A DNA stretch of 64,000 nt from Dillenia suffruticosa. Its lineage: Eukaryota; Streptophyta; Magnoliopsida; Dilleniales; Dilleniaceae. A program made the position numbers and the translations under genes. The notes under the pieces were generated by a model that worked only from the letters and a program-made list of their open reading frames with translations, was not told where the DNA came from and did no database searches. The stretch lies in contig JAVTVX010000034.1 in the NCBI GenBank assembly GCA_033439265.1, positions 21,094,501-21,158,500 of the forward strand, in the 5' to 3' direction. Position 1 is the stretch's first letter. Each line of letters starts with the position of its first letter. This document shows, in pieces, positions 26,294-38,779 of the stretch.

Positions 26294-26962
26294 TTTATAT
26301 AAGGGAGTTTTCCCAACAGTCATCCTCATACATTCTTCCTTCTCAAATAGAATTTCTCTGGTCCCAGTTTTGTTGCAATGGATTCAGGAAGAAGAAGAAG
26401 AAAAAAGTGGAAGAAACAAAGAAGGCTTGAAAGCCCAAGTTCCTAATTTCAGCAACTTGGTAGTTTACGTAGGGCAACTGCTCCTGGTAAGTCTCCCTTT
26501 TATTGATTTACTTTATATATTTACCTCATTGCTGATTGTGATAATGGGACTTCGACAGGAACGAGAGTAAGACAGCGTTTTAAGCAGAGCAGCAAGGAAT
26601 AGAAGCATCAAGAGAGAAAGGAAGAAGGGAAGAAATGAAAGTTAGGGGCTAAGAGAGAGAAAGAGAGAAGCCCTTCTTCTGACCCAAGCATCACCAAGCT
26701 GTTGCCGACTACCGTGCCTTTCTGACTGCCCTGAATACTGACGCTACCTCCTTTCTATTCTATCGAGGGTGGGCTCACTGCTGCTGTTCTAAGCAGAACA
26801 GACAAACAATGGTGAACTGAAATAGTCTTTAGACCAGTTTATAAGCTTTTTTTGTGCATCCCTTTTGTTTTAAGATATTGAAGCAATCCTAAATTATTGC
26901 TCGTACACTTTGTAACAGAAAAATGTCAATTTGCATGGGGAAATTCTTTACTTTGTAATAAA
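26294..26962 (+). ncRNA. possible short spliced transcription unit (lncRNA or micro-ORF)
   Basis: A TATA-like motif (tttatataag, 26294-26303) is followed about 75 bp later by an ATG (26378) opening a 22-codon, Arg/Lys-rich frame (MDSGRRRRKKWKKQRRLESP plus two Ser). A clean donor (ctcctg|gtaagt, 26487) and an acceptor (ttcgacag, ending 26558) define a 72-bp intron, and AATAAA lies at 26957-26962. I do not recognise a protein family and the peptide may be chance. Alternative: an unexpressed gene relic or transposon flank. Confidence 0.3.
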
Positions 26963-28041
26963 CATGGTAATGTTTTCATTATATATAAATTCTATGCATA
27001 GGGAAAAGTGCTTTTTTACTTAAATTTTTAATTTTTGGGTCACTCTTCTTAAAATCACAAATTTTATTAGAGATGCATATTAGTAGATTCTTAGTCATTT
27101 CTTTAAGATGTGTACCCATAAATTAAACAAAAAAAATCAATTTTGTTGACTACTATGAAAAGCATAGACTTTTTTTTTTTTATGTTTATTTTGAAGCTTT
27201 ATGATGTTTTATATCTATTATTGTTGATAAGTTATAATTCAATCGATATCATTTCGTTTATCTTATCAAATATTTTAAGTTTTAATTTTTCTATATATAA
27301 AAGGAGGAAAATATATCTATCACCACAAAAGTCGACTTTTGTTTGCTTTTGATGAATGCTAAATTTGGGAATGAGGGTACTTTAGTTTAGTTTATAGCAA
27401 AAGCAAAACATTTTCCAAGGTGTATACAATAAAAAAAAGTTGGAGGAGAATTACTTTTCTTTTAATAGATGAAAGGTTTTAAATATCTTATTTTTTGGAA
27501 TTTATAAACTCTTTAAAACATAAACAAATTTTATATTCGAATTTGCATTCAAACATCTTACGCGCAACAATGGAAGTGGGAAAATTACGTGCAACATTAA
27601 GTGTCCAAAAGCAAACCAAGTAGGAATGAAACTCGCCTTATGTTCACATGGGCGCGCACGTGCACACACACACACACAATATACTCAACTCACATTTTTT
27701 TTTTTTTGTATTATCGTGAAAATTATAGAAATATAAGTATATGTGAAGGTTTAAACACTAGAACTCAAGTAAGATACTGGAATAAGAGTTTCTTACCGTT
27801 TGTATGTCCCAACAAAAATCTAAATACTCAACTCATTAAGAAGGGATCTTCTAACCTATTCCCCATAGAACGTTAATTACCACACACTTGGATTAGTGAT
27901 AGCATTATATTTTTCGACCAGACTACGGACCCCTCACATTTGTGCTCTTTATAACCTCTCTACCATCCAGAGAATGTAACTTCTAGAAAACAACTTGTCA
28001 TTCATGACCTCCCACGAACAACGAAATACTTACCTCATATG
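26963..28041. other. AT-rich spacer left of the copia element
   Basis: No gene or clear repeat except a short (CA)n near 27661-27677 and T-runs. The last bases form the left target duplication of the copia insertion (28042-28046). Confidence 0.55.
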
Positions 28042-28046
28042 AAAGA

Positions 28047-28493
28047 TGTTGGATTTATATGCATATATACATGCGAAAGCGTGCAAAATATTTCGGAATC
28101 ATAAAAGATTAGGGTTTTCGGGCATACCTCAAAAAGTAGATTGTAAAATCTGGAAACCACGAATCTCGATCAATCGACCTCGCAGTCGGGATGATAACCA
28201 CAAAAGTCGAGCTATTACCGCAGCACCACGACACCTCAATCGAATCCGGTGACACAAATTCTCTTCGCAGAATTTTTCTCCCTCTCTCTCAATTGTCTCC
28301 TCACAATTTTTTTTGTGCAAATCTTGGAATCAAAATGTGCCTCCTAGGGTTTACCCTAGTTTCCATATTCCTCCGTCACCACAAATGGTAGGGAATTCAA
28401 ATCCCATCAGTTACCATTTGTACATATGGAAAGTGGGATAATTTCCTTTTTCTAAATAAGGAAAGATGCCCCACGTGGGCATTCATTCCTTCA
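28047..28493 (-). repeat. 3' LTR of the copia element
   Basis: 447 bp, about 97% identical to the partner at 34887-35333. On the minus strand it begins TGAAGGAATG and ends AATCCAACA. A GA-rich, TATA-poor centre is visible. Confidence 0.95.
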
Positions 28494-28503
28494 TCTCCCA
28501 CTT
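28494..28503 (-). other. polypurine tract of the copia element
   Basis: AAGTGGGAGA on the minus strand, immediately before the 3' LTR. The same tract occurs in the copia remnant near 62402-62411. Confidence 0.8.
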
Positions 28504-29630
28504 GCACACGAGGGCATTTTCATCCATCACGAGATCACAGCTCATGCGATCTCCTGTATCACCCTTATGGATTTTCATACTAGATTGGGTGTCGTGCGAC
28601 TGGCGAGTACACCTGCAAATAAAGACTTCTCGATGCACCTGTTAGGATGTTCGAGGAGTCGTCGTTAATAATAAAAAAAATATCTCGCTGTACCCCAGAC
28701 ACATCACATTTACATCCTTCGAGTCACTTTCCTCATCGAAAGTCATCCCCAATATATCCTCGAATGTGTATTCACTATTACGTTCGTATCCCAACGTGGA
28801 TATACGTAACAGACCGGTCGGTGAATACAACACAACGATGTAATGTTGATTGGTCTTCCTTTCCCAAACTCGAATCCATCGATCTCAATTCAGCTGCTTT
28901 CCTGCCCCTTAAACCTCAATTTATCTTCCGGGTCATAGGTAAACAGACTAAAGTAGCAAACACTGAATCAAGACTTCTAGAGACAGTCGAAAGTAAAATA
29001 AGGGTACTAGAGATCCCACCCAATGGATCTCGGGTCTCACACAGTGGGAACGGGAATCATGAATAGGTCGTCTCATGTAATTGCTCCCACTATCCCTAGT
29101 CGTCTATCACACGCGGTATGAAACGCGTGCCACAGTGTTAATCCTTTCTTTCTCAAAAAGGGCATATGTCAGATTTCTAATACTGTACAGATACGGGACT
29201 CAGTCTACACATAAGACCCTACCCAGAGATCTCAGAGAGAGTGTCTCAGAGACAATATCACTATCGCAGGTGATATCTGAGATCTCAAATCTGGCTACTC
29301 ACAGGCAACATGGATGTGGGTATTTCCATGTCGGTCATATCTCAAATGACCTCATCCTGAACGCGTATCAGGGCGACTTTTGTTCTAGCTGGGCCACTCT
29401 CAATGCCTCTTACGACTAGAAATTGTCTCATCTCCACTCACTCAGAGTTGGAGGTGGTCGCTCGTGTGTGAGAGTTGACCTCACCTGCCTGACATATATT
29501 TTATCACATCACATCAAAAATATATATGATATAAATAAGTGCATTATTTAAGAAAATATAAATGTGACTGAATAATGCACAAAATCATATATAAATATAA
29601 TAAGCATCACATCGTCAGTTTAGTACAATG
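28504..29630 (-). other. long 3' noncoding region of the copia element
   Basis: About 1.1 kb between the RNase H end and the polypurine tract. Reading frames of 112-139 codons exist on the opposite strand but show no recognisable domain. A region of similar length and with similar sequence blocks lies in the same place in the copia remnant at 61.3-62.4 kb, so it is a lineage trait rather than a random insertion. Confidence 0.55.
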
Positions 29631-32600
29631 AGAAAAGTCAAAATATTCCCAAACCCAATGACTCTCTATGTGCTATAAATGAGTCTCTAGTGATGGGTTT
29701 GGTGAAGGGGTCAGCCACCATGCAATGTGTCGAGATGTACTTGACGGTCACTTCACCCTTCTCGATGATGTCTCTAACAAAATTATATCTGGTGTCTATG
29801 TGTTTGGTCCTACTATGATACTTAGGGTCTCGAGTGTAGGCGATAGCAGCCTGATTATCACAGTAAATCATCACTGGCCTCCCACTATCAGCCACAACCC
29901 CCAAGTCATCTAATAGTCTTCGGAGCCAAACACTCTCCTGAACTGTGACTGAGTAAGCCACGAACTCAGCCTCCATCGAAGATAAAGCTACACAGGTCTG
30001 CTTCTTGCTGCTCCAAGAAATGGCACCGCCATTGAGCAAGAATGCAAAACCTGATGTCGATTTGCGCTTATCCAGATCACCGCTCCAGTCGGCGTCTGAA
30101 TATCCTATGAGGCGCAAATTCCCTCTCCCATAACACAAGGAGTAGCTCGCAGTTCCCTTGAGATATCTAAAAATCCTTTTCACTGCTCTCCAGTGACCCC
30201 TTCCAGGATTTGATTGATATCTACTCACCAGACCGACTGCGTAACATATGTCTGGTCGTGTACACAACATCGCATACATCAGACTTCCCACTGCGCTGGA
30301 ATAAGGGATTTTACGCATCTCCCTTATATCTTCCTGAGTTTTCGGGCACATCTCAAGACTCAGACCATCACATTTGGCGATTGGAGTATCAATGGGATTA
30401 CAATCACTCATCCCAAAGCGCTCGAGAATTTTCTTAATGTAGGTCTCTTGTTAAAGAGCCAACATTCTTCTCGATCGATCTCTCTGGATCTTAACTCCAA
30501 GGATGAACTCAGCTTCACCCATATCGATCATGTCGAAGCTCAATGACAACCAAGCCTTGATCGTCATCATATACTGAATGTTGTTCCCAGCCAACAGTAT
30601 ATCGTCCACATACAGGGACAGGATCACAAAAGAGTTATCAGATCGTATCAAGTAAACACAATGATCCTCCTCGATCATTGTAAAACCATAAGATATCACC
30701 TCCTCGTGGAATCTTAGGTACCACCGCCTGGATGATTGCTTTAGGCCATATATCGACTTCCGAAGTCGACAGACCTTGTCCTCATGACCTACTAGAACGA
30801 ACCCAGAGGGCTGCTCTATGTAGATCTCCTCATCCAGATTTCCATTAAGGAAAGCGGTTTTTACATCCATCTGATGCAACTCTAGATCCATGCTCGCGAC
30901 AATCGCCAAGAGTAGACGGATCGATGTAAATTTGACTACGGGGGAGAAAGTCTCCTCGTAATCAATGCCCTTTGTCTGTGTGTAACCCTTGGCTACTAGA
31001 CGGGCTTTGTATCTTTCTGCCGATCCGTCGGCCTTTCTTTTGATTTTGAGAATCCACTTGTTCCCTATGGCCCTTCTATCCTCAGGTAAGTCAACTAGGT
31101 CCCAGACCCCGTTGACCCTCATTGATTCCATCTCCTCTTTCATGGCCTCTAGCCATTGGTCCCTCATAGGACTCTCGAGAGCCTTCTCAAAGGTTTGAGG
31201 TTCTTCATCATCCTCAGGAGTCACGATGAAGATCTCATCCTCTATCGGAAAATGACGTTGGGGTACATGTCCCCGACTACTCCTACGAGGAGGAGGAGCC
31301 TCCTCACCTCAAGATGGGTTACTCCCACTAGGACCAAGATCCATTGTAGGCTCTTGGGTCCCTCCCCTGGGCTCAGTTGGGCCGTCAGGCTCACCCATCT
31401 CATAAAAGATGAAATCCTGGTCGATTTCGCCTCTCTTAGGAAAATTATTTTCCAGGAACATAGCATTACGAGATTCGATCTCGGAGACCGTGCCATCCGT
31501 ACGTTCACCTAGGAACACATGTCCCTTAGAATGTTCAGAGTACCTTACAAAGATACATTTCTTTCCTTGTGGGCCTAACTTGCCGTGTGGGTGCGAGGAA
31601 TCGTGAACGTATGCGGCACAATCCCATGGTCTCAAATGACTAAGGTCAGGCTGCCTCCCTGTCCAAAGCTCATATGGGGTACTGACTACGGACTTGGTTG
31701 GAACACGGTTAAGAACGTAGGCGGCAGTCAACAATGCATCTCCCCAATGGGAGATAGCCAAATTGGCCTGCGCCATCATCGATCTCACCATCTCCAACAG
31801 AGTCCTATTCCTTCTCTCAGCTACCCCGTTCTGCTGGGGAGTAGCAGGAATAGTCAACTGTCTCGTAATACCCTTCTCGAAACAGAGCTCTTTAAACTCC
31901 TCAGACAAATACTCGCGTCTTCTATCGGTTCTGAGAGTTTTAATTCTCAAGTCTAACTGGTTTTCTACCTCGTTGATATACCTCCTGAAACAATTTAATG
32001 CCTCAGACTTGTGCGAGATAAGGTAGACGTAACCGAAACGCGTGTAATCATCTATGAACGTAATGAAATACGTGGCTCCGTTTCAAGCTCTCACATTCAT
32101 AGGTCCACAAATATCGGAGTGGATCAATTGCAATGGGGTCCCAGCCCTCATTGCTTTTCCAAATGGTTTTCTCGTCGCTTTGCCTGCTAGGAAAAACTCA
32201 CATAAGGGCAACTCAATCCGGGTTAGCGGGCCCAACAAGCCACTCGTAGCTAACCGGTTCATTCTCTCTTGCCCTATGTGGCCAAGTCTACTATGCCAAA
32301 TAGAAACATCATCAACCACGCTATCAGATGTATATGCAATAGAAGACAAATCAGAAATTTTATTAAAGGAAACCAAATCCAACGCATAAAGTCCATTATG
32401 GACTAAACCAGTACACAAAACAGAATTATCGTAAATGACAGAAACACTCAAATTTCTGAAAATGACAGAGTATCCTAAACGATCTAAACAAAGGACATAA
32501 ATGAGATTTCGTCGAATCTCGGGAGCATACAACACATGATGCAGGTATAGGACTTGGTTACTTGGCAGCATCAGCTTGCATGTACCAATCCCCTTCACAA

Positions 32601-33889
32601 CCACAAATGCTCCATTCCCCACGTACAGCCTCCTCGCTTGGGGACTCAATCGGCGGAACTCCACATATGCGCTCCTATCTCGAGCTACATGGTCGGTGGC
32701 TCCTGAGTCTACAATCCACAAAGGAGAAGAGTTAGTAAGCATCACAGTGGATGAAACATAACTCATACCATGTAAAGAAGAAGGACATACCTTTCGCTCG
32801 CCACACTCGCAAGCGAAATGCCCAGATTTGTCACAAACGTAGTATCGGACTTTGCTCTTGTCGAGCTCCTTCTTCTTTCGTGTCTGCCCTCTATCAACGG
32901 TTTTCGCTGCTGGCTTCCTCTTAGCCTGGCTAGGTTTCTTGTCATATTTGCGCCATTTACGCTTGACGCCCTTGGAGCCCTTACTCGACTCCGCCACATA
33001 GGCATGACCAGAAACCGACCTAGCCACCTCCTGGCGCTCCTCCTCGAGCTCACAATGCCTACGCACGTCCATGAAAGTACGAATACTCTCAGTGTGCGTG
33101 AGGTAGGTCTTTACAACATCCCAGGAGTCAGGTAAGGACTGGATTACTCCCAGTACCTGAAACTCATCAGACATTGGCTCCCCTATATTCTTTAGAGAAG
33201 CGATCATACTTGACATATGCATTAAATGCTGTTTCATGGTATGATCGGGTCTCTTCTTATAGGTGATAAACCTATAAGTCAGCATCCTCAGCTTAGGAGC
33301 TGACCGGGAGCCAAGGTGCTCTCTCAGAGCACTCCAAACCGACATCGCAGTAAGATACTGCTCGTACACTGGAATCAGATCATCGTGCATGCTGCTAAGG
33401 AGGATGACCCAAGCTTGGCCATCCTTCTTCTTCCATGCACGATACGCCTCCTCATCCAGTTTCAACTGAGGCGTATCACCCACCCCGGGGTCTGTCATCT
33501 CGTGTAATAGAACCTCCGCTAGGTCCTGCTCCTCGAAGACAAATTGAACTTTACGGTGCCAAATCTCATAATTGTCACCGTTCAACTTGTCTTCCTTAAC
33601 GAGATCAAGTACGATACTTTTTGTCGCAACCATTGTCTCTGTCACACAAAAAGAAAGAGACGTTAGTGACTAATAATGCTTATTCTCACAATTTCGTGCA
33701 CCCTACGAATTAACAATCCAAAATGAATCGAGTATTGACCCCAAAGTGAGCATATGAGTCAACGGATACCATACACCACAACTCGGGACCTCATCTCACC
33801 ATCCGGACTTTAATTCAGTGCACAAAATCCCATAAATAGTCACAAATATGCACATAGGAGCCCAAAAAAAATTGAAAAAATCAATTTTG

Positions 33890-34335
33890 GACGACCTGAC
33901 GCGTCGCCACTCGTCGGCGGTGCTCTCCACGCGCCGCCACGCGCCTCTACGCGCCGGCGGCAGCCTGCTGCATGCGCCAGACGCGCGGCGCGCTGCTCAC
34001 GCGCTGCCATGCGCCACGCGCGGCTCGGCTCACGCGCGCCCAGTAGCGGCGCGTGGCTCACGCGCTTTCACGCGCCGAGCCGCCTTGCGCCGGGTCAGAC
34101 CAGGTCGGTCAACGGGTCAGGGTTTGACCCGACCGACCCCGGTCAACGGTCCGGTCCGACCCGGTCGGGTCGGTTGCAGTTCGGTCCGGGTCAGGGTCCG
34201 ACCCGACCGCGCCCCGCGTACCCGCTTCACGCTCCTCTGTGGCGCGTGCACTGCATGCGCCTGCTGGACGCGCCCTCTGGCGCGTGCTCGTCACACGCCC
34301 GCGGGTCTGGGCCGGTTCTTCTTCGCCCGACGGGT
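33890..34335 (-). other. GC- and CpG-rich leader segment of the copia element
   Basis: In the untranslated leader between the primer site and gag, about 450 bp are dominated by acgcgcc/gcgcgtg and gacccgg/tcgggtc phrases. They form many short direct and inverted repeats. Composition is utterly unlike the AT-rich surroundings. Long open frames here on both strands are low-complexity artefacts. Confidence 0.75.
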
Positions 34336-34873
34336 CCTGCAACGGGTTTTTCGACCCGATTCTCCGAAAACCCATTTCCGGCTAATTTTTTTTACGACGG
34401 TTTCTGCCGGAAAATATTTTTGGACTTCCCAAAAATATTTCAAACTCGTTTTTTTGAATGATTCAAGCCCTAAACACGGCGAATCATATATCCAAATTTT
34501 GGCCCTTCGCGGCCTCACCGGAAATCCCAGTTTCCGGCAGCCAATCAATGCAAAATGCATGTCAAAACGTAGATCAATGCAAATGGAACACAAATATGCC
34601 ATTTATTTAGATCAACAATCCCTCTACACGGATAGATCTAGGTTTTTAAGTTTTGGGCACCTTTAGGGCCGAAAACTTTAACTTCAATTTTCATGGTTTA
34701 AACATATTCCAAAAATTCAGAAAAAAATATATTTAAGATCTACGTGACGTGGGTAACGTCACGGTGTATTCGGATTCACGAAACTCATCCGTGATCCGAA
34801 ACCCATTTTTGCAACCCTATATTTTTTTATACCCGAAAATATTCCGAAAATAATTTAATAAATCCAACCCTAC

Positions 34874-34885
34874 GCTCTGATACCA
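34874..34885 (-). other. primer-binding site (tRNA-iMet) of the copia element
   Basis: TGGTATCAGAGC on the minus strand, one base inside the 5' LTR. It is the usual copia primer site. Confidence 0.92.
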
Positions 34886-34886
34886 A

Positions 34887-35333
34887 TGTTGGATTTATAT
34901 GCACATACACATGCGGAAGCGTGCAAAATATTTCGGAATCTTAAAAGATTAGGGTTTTCGGGCATACCTCAAAAAGTAGATTGCAAAATCTGGGAACCAG
35001 GAATCTCGATCAATCGACCTCGCAGTCGGGATGATAACCACAAAAGTCGAGCTATCACCGCAGCACCACGACACCTCAATCGAATCCGGTGACACAAATT
35101 CTCTTCGCAGAATTTTTCTCCCTCTCTCTCAATTGTCTCCTCACAATTTTTTTTGTGCAAATCTTGGAATCAAAATGTGCCTCCTAGGGTTTACCCTAGT
35201 TTTCATATTCCTCCGTCACCACAAATGGTAGGGAATTCAAATCCCATCAGTTACCATTTGTGCATATGGAAAGTGGGATAATTTCCTTCTTCCAAATAAG
35301 GAAAGATGCCCCACGTGGGCATTCATTCCTTCA
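34887..35333 (-). repeat. 5' LTR of the copia element
   Basis: 447 bp partner of 28047-28493, with the AAAGA duplication directly after it on the plus strand. Confidence 0.95.
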
Positions 35334-35600
35334 AAAGAAGACAAGCCACATGCAAAGAGTATGTACCCATTAGAATGGAAGACTTGCCCCATGCAAAGGC
35401 ATGATGCATGACTTAAAGTCATCACATATCCAAAATTGAATGCAAGGGAATCACATGGCAAGAATTAAGGGAATGTATTATGTAGGTGGACCACATTGAG
35501 TGCTTTATGAAACATGTTTAATATGAAATTCTGATATTCTCCCACTTGGTTCAACTAACATAACAATTACTGTTCTTATGTGGTACCTTAAGAATGATGG

Positions 35601-36640
35601 TGTAAGGGAGGTCACTGTAGACAGCCAGTTGGACAAAGATGTGGAAGATTCTGTCCATATGGGTGATGAGGTGACGGCTGAAAGACAAGTGGCCAACCCA
35701 AGTGGGATGAAAGTTTATTTCCACACAGAAGGCAAGGAGTTAAAGCTGTTGAAGGGTAACAAACTGTTGTTGAAGAACCTTGAGTAGTTAGGGAAGAAAT
35801 ATCGGGGGTAATTAAGCTATACATAGGAAAGAATGGAGATGGGAAGGGGCAGGGATGAATTGTTTCAATTGAGCGTATGGGCAGTCTTACTCTTCCACAC
35901 AGACTGATCTTTTTTTTTTCTTGCTGTAATACTCTTTTCTAGCTATTAATGAAAGGAAGATACTGATCTTCCAAGTATTTTCAGTTTACTTCATCTTTTT
36001 ACCCCTAACAATTGATCCGACCTGTCGCTCTCTTCCCTACCCGTTTCTTTTGTTCTCTCTTTCTCCCCTCTTCAGTTGACTTTCCTCAAAACAACTCTCC
36101 AATTACTTCATACCTAACATCAGAATGGACACAAAATTAGAGTCCATAGAGAAAAGTATTGAACAACTGGGGAAGGGTGTCCCGACACTAGTCAAGGAAA
36201 TGAACATCTGTTACACTAGGATGGACAAACTCGACTCACTGGAAGATCTGGTGGCAGCACTGCTGCGACAAAAACACGAAGCTCGTGAGGAAGCTGGTTC
36301 CTCTACTTCCACACTACATGGTGTTCTCGGAAGCCCTTCACTCAAAATAGGTCTATTCCCATCTTGGGATCCCACCACCAACACCACCCACAACCAAAAA
36401 ACCCATCACAAAAAGACTTACCTTTCGTGCTACGACGAGTCGATCTCCTCTGTTTCGATGGTCATGATCCCATGGTTTGGGTGGCATGAGTGGAGCAATT
36501 TTCACCATTAATCATGTCACTTATGAATCGAAAGTTATTATGGCCATGATTTCCATGGATAACTCTGTGCTCCATCGGGTTCAGTGGCTACTCGCTCAGA
36601 CAATCTTATCCCTGGGTACGGAAAAAATAATTTTGAGAGA
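35601..36640 (+). mobile_element. Ty3/gypsy fragment: one LTR, leader and start of gag
   Basis: A candidate LTR runs from TGTAAGGGA (35601) to CCCCTAACA (36010); its ends are imperfect inverted repeats. A T-rich stretch and an ATTAATGAAAG polyadenylation-like zone lie near its end. A leader follows, then a gag-like region from about 36.12 kb (N-terminal coiled start MDTKLESIEKSIEQL; further on a gypsy gag signature with FDGHDPMVW and ESKVIMAMISMD-like blocks). The element is truncated, has no polymerase here, and is broken. LTR borders are tentative. Bases 35339-35600 between it and the copia element show nothing I recognise. Confidence 0.6.
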
Positions 36641-36758
36641 CCCGCCCCCCACAAAGTGGGCTCTGTAGCAGTCGATCTAGATTAGTCGGGATAAAATTCT
36701 GAATATTGAGTGGTGGCCAAGCTGAGATACCAAAAAAAAAAAGAAAAAAGAAAAACAA
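36630..36758 (+). mobile_element. SINE fragment (Au-SINE-like)
   Basis: gacccgccccccac followed by ctagattagtcgggataaaattctg and an A-rich tail. These are the 3' half features of Au-type SINEs. It sits at the broken end of the gypsy fragment. Confidence 0.6.
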
Positions 36759-37162
36759 GGGTAACTACCATGCATGCATAGATTCTAATTTTCTACTAAT
36801 TTTATTATTTTTATACTTAAAAACTATTTGTTGACGTATCCGTGTTATGATATTGTTTGACTTAATTATTCAACTATATAAATAGTTTGTTATATTATTT
36901 ATGCTTGTATAAAATTTTTTGATTCAATGTAAATGACTTATATATGTAAACATTAACAGAGTACATACATTTGATATATATCATAATTATATTAACATAA
37001 AGTAAAAGTTTATAGATTGGTAGCTTAAAAGTCTCCTATCAATCGAGGATGGTTTGCCTAAGTCAAGCGTGGTATGGTTTAAACTCAATAGAAGTTAGTG
37101 TAGGTGACTAGAACTACAAATAACACATAAAGTAATTTACTCAAATAGATTACGAATCAAAC

Positions 37163-37336
37163 TCCTTTGAGTTGAGTGGTCAGATACTCTATTTTTTAAT
37201 CAGAGATTTCGAGTTCGAGTACTGAGAATGACGAAAAAGAATTTGGGATAGTCAACTCCAGAAAATGGGTCTCATAGTACTCAAACCGGATTAGTCAGAT
37301 AAAGTTTGAATACCAGTGATGAAAACAAAAAAAAAG
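37163..37336 (+). mobile_element. SINE copy (Au-SINE-like)
   Basis: A-box-like tgagttgagtggtcagata, B-box-like gagttcgagtactg about 45 bp later, the core aaaccggattagtcagataa, and a terminal A-run. This copy has head and tail, so it is the best reference for the family in this window. No clear target duplication. Confidence 0.65.
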
Positions 37337-38779
37337 GGGACTACAAGATAAAAATTGATGATGTATAGCTACATGTAACCCACTTTTGAGCATATGTGGA
37401 TGAAGTTGCAAATTCACGATTAAGTACTTTGAATTATTATGAGTGAGACATTTTATGATTCATGAGTTTTGAATGCTGGGCATATAGAGTTGGTTAATTA
37501 GGATATATGTAATATAAAATATATGGCGATTATTGTTGTATATTGCCTTTTGGATTGTCGTCTTTTTGAATAAGAGAATCAATGAAATTAAATAGCTTAG
37601 ATTATAGTACATTTAATTCTTTTAGGCTCAATTATGGATACTACATAAAGGGGCCGAATGTAGAAATACATATAGTTCAAAAGCAAAGCAATAAATGATT
37701 TTTTGACTTCTTTAAAAAATATGATATTTATTTTGAAATATAATTATATTTACTTAGTTTAATTAAATAGAGTTAAAATAATTTTAATTTAATAAATGAT
37801 TTAATAGATTTCATTATAATTATTTTGAAACCAAAATAAATATATCATTGGTCCCTTCTTTATCTTAAAACTCTATTAGTATTGATTACTTATTCAATGG
37901 AACAATATTTTTGTGTTGGATTAATTAGAAATGAAAAATAATATAGAAAGAGAAATTTGAGACCGGATTGTAATTTTTAGAAAGTTTTTTTTGTAATTTT
38001 AGAAATTATTTATCTTAATTTTTAATATAAAAAATTTTCTCTCCTATTTTATCGTTTCGAAAGGTTTTTCTCATGTTTTATAATTTTTGAAAGTTATTTA
38101 TCTTGTTTTATAATTTCAAAAATTATAGAGACTATTTATAATTTTAAAAACTTTAATAGCTAGTTTTCTGAAAAGCTTGCAAATCCTAAGTATTCATTTT
38201 GAGTTAAAACACTAGATTAACTTTTAGTTCTTTTTTTTTTTTTTTAAATCTCACTATAGGGTTTTAATATTTTACACTAATTAAAACATATGGAGGAAAT
38301 TTATGGAATAGAGGATTTTCTCTAACCATGGAGAATCAACTTGTTGATTGCTTTGTTCACCTAGATTGAATATCATTTGAGAGATCAAAGTTAGGGAATA
38401 TGGAAGGAAACTTTGGCTTTGGAGTCAATTTTCATGTTCATAAAGATTGCAACCATGGAAATGCAAATTCCAACAAATCAAATTAGAGAAAATTAATGGG
38501 GTATTATTGTTTCTCTACTGTTTTCATTTTATTCACAAAATTAATTATTTCATGCTCATTTTTGTTAATATTTCATTATTATATTTTAATTTTTGCATTC
38601 ATTCCATTTTTTTGATATTTGAACATGATCGGATGTATATGATTTTTTTTAATGAAAATATATATCAATTTTAAGATTATCATTAGAAGATAATAGTTTC
38701 AAATAAAAATCAACATATCAAAAGCATAGGTTTACATTATTCCAAAATCAACAAAACATGAAACATGAATAATAGTGTA
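37337..38779. other. AT-rich spacer
   Basis: About 1.4 kb of AT-rich DNA without a gene or identified element. Also AT-rich and empty is 36759-37162. Confidence 0.5.

Larger units (their letters stand above)
28047..35333 (-). mobile_element. Ty1/copia LTR retrotransposon, structurally complete, coding region broken
   Basis: Flanked by the 5-bp duplication AAAGA (28042-28046, 35334-35338). Both LTRs are 447 bp and read TGAAGG...CCAACA on the minus strand. They differ at about a dozen sites by eye (under 3%), suggesting an insertion on the order of one million years ago if a common plant LTR rate applies. A primer site matching tRNA-iMet (TGGTATCAGAGC) adjoins the 5' LTR, and a purine tract the 3' LTR. 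Reading right to left: long GC-rich leader, gag with zinc knuckle (about 33.6-32.8 kb), protease (DSGATDH, about 32.7 kb), integrase (about 32.4-31.4 kb), reverse transcriptase (about 31.1-30.5 kb), RNase H (about 30.3-29.7 kb), then about 1.1 kb without coding. This order is that of copia. The frame is broken in a few places. Confidence 0.95.

Noticed and set aside
28647-29419. Open frames of 139 and 112 codons on the plus strand
   Set aside because: They lie antisense in the copia 3' noncoding region and show no recognisable domain.
33848-34666. 272-codon open frame on the plus strand
   Set aside because: Antisense to the copia leader, GC-rich and low-complexity, with no domain and several overlapping frames.
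34874-34885. tRNA gene
   Set aside because: Only a 12-base primer-binding match to tRNA-iMet, not a tRNA cloverleaf. No full tRNA or rRNA gene was recognised in the window.
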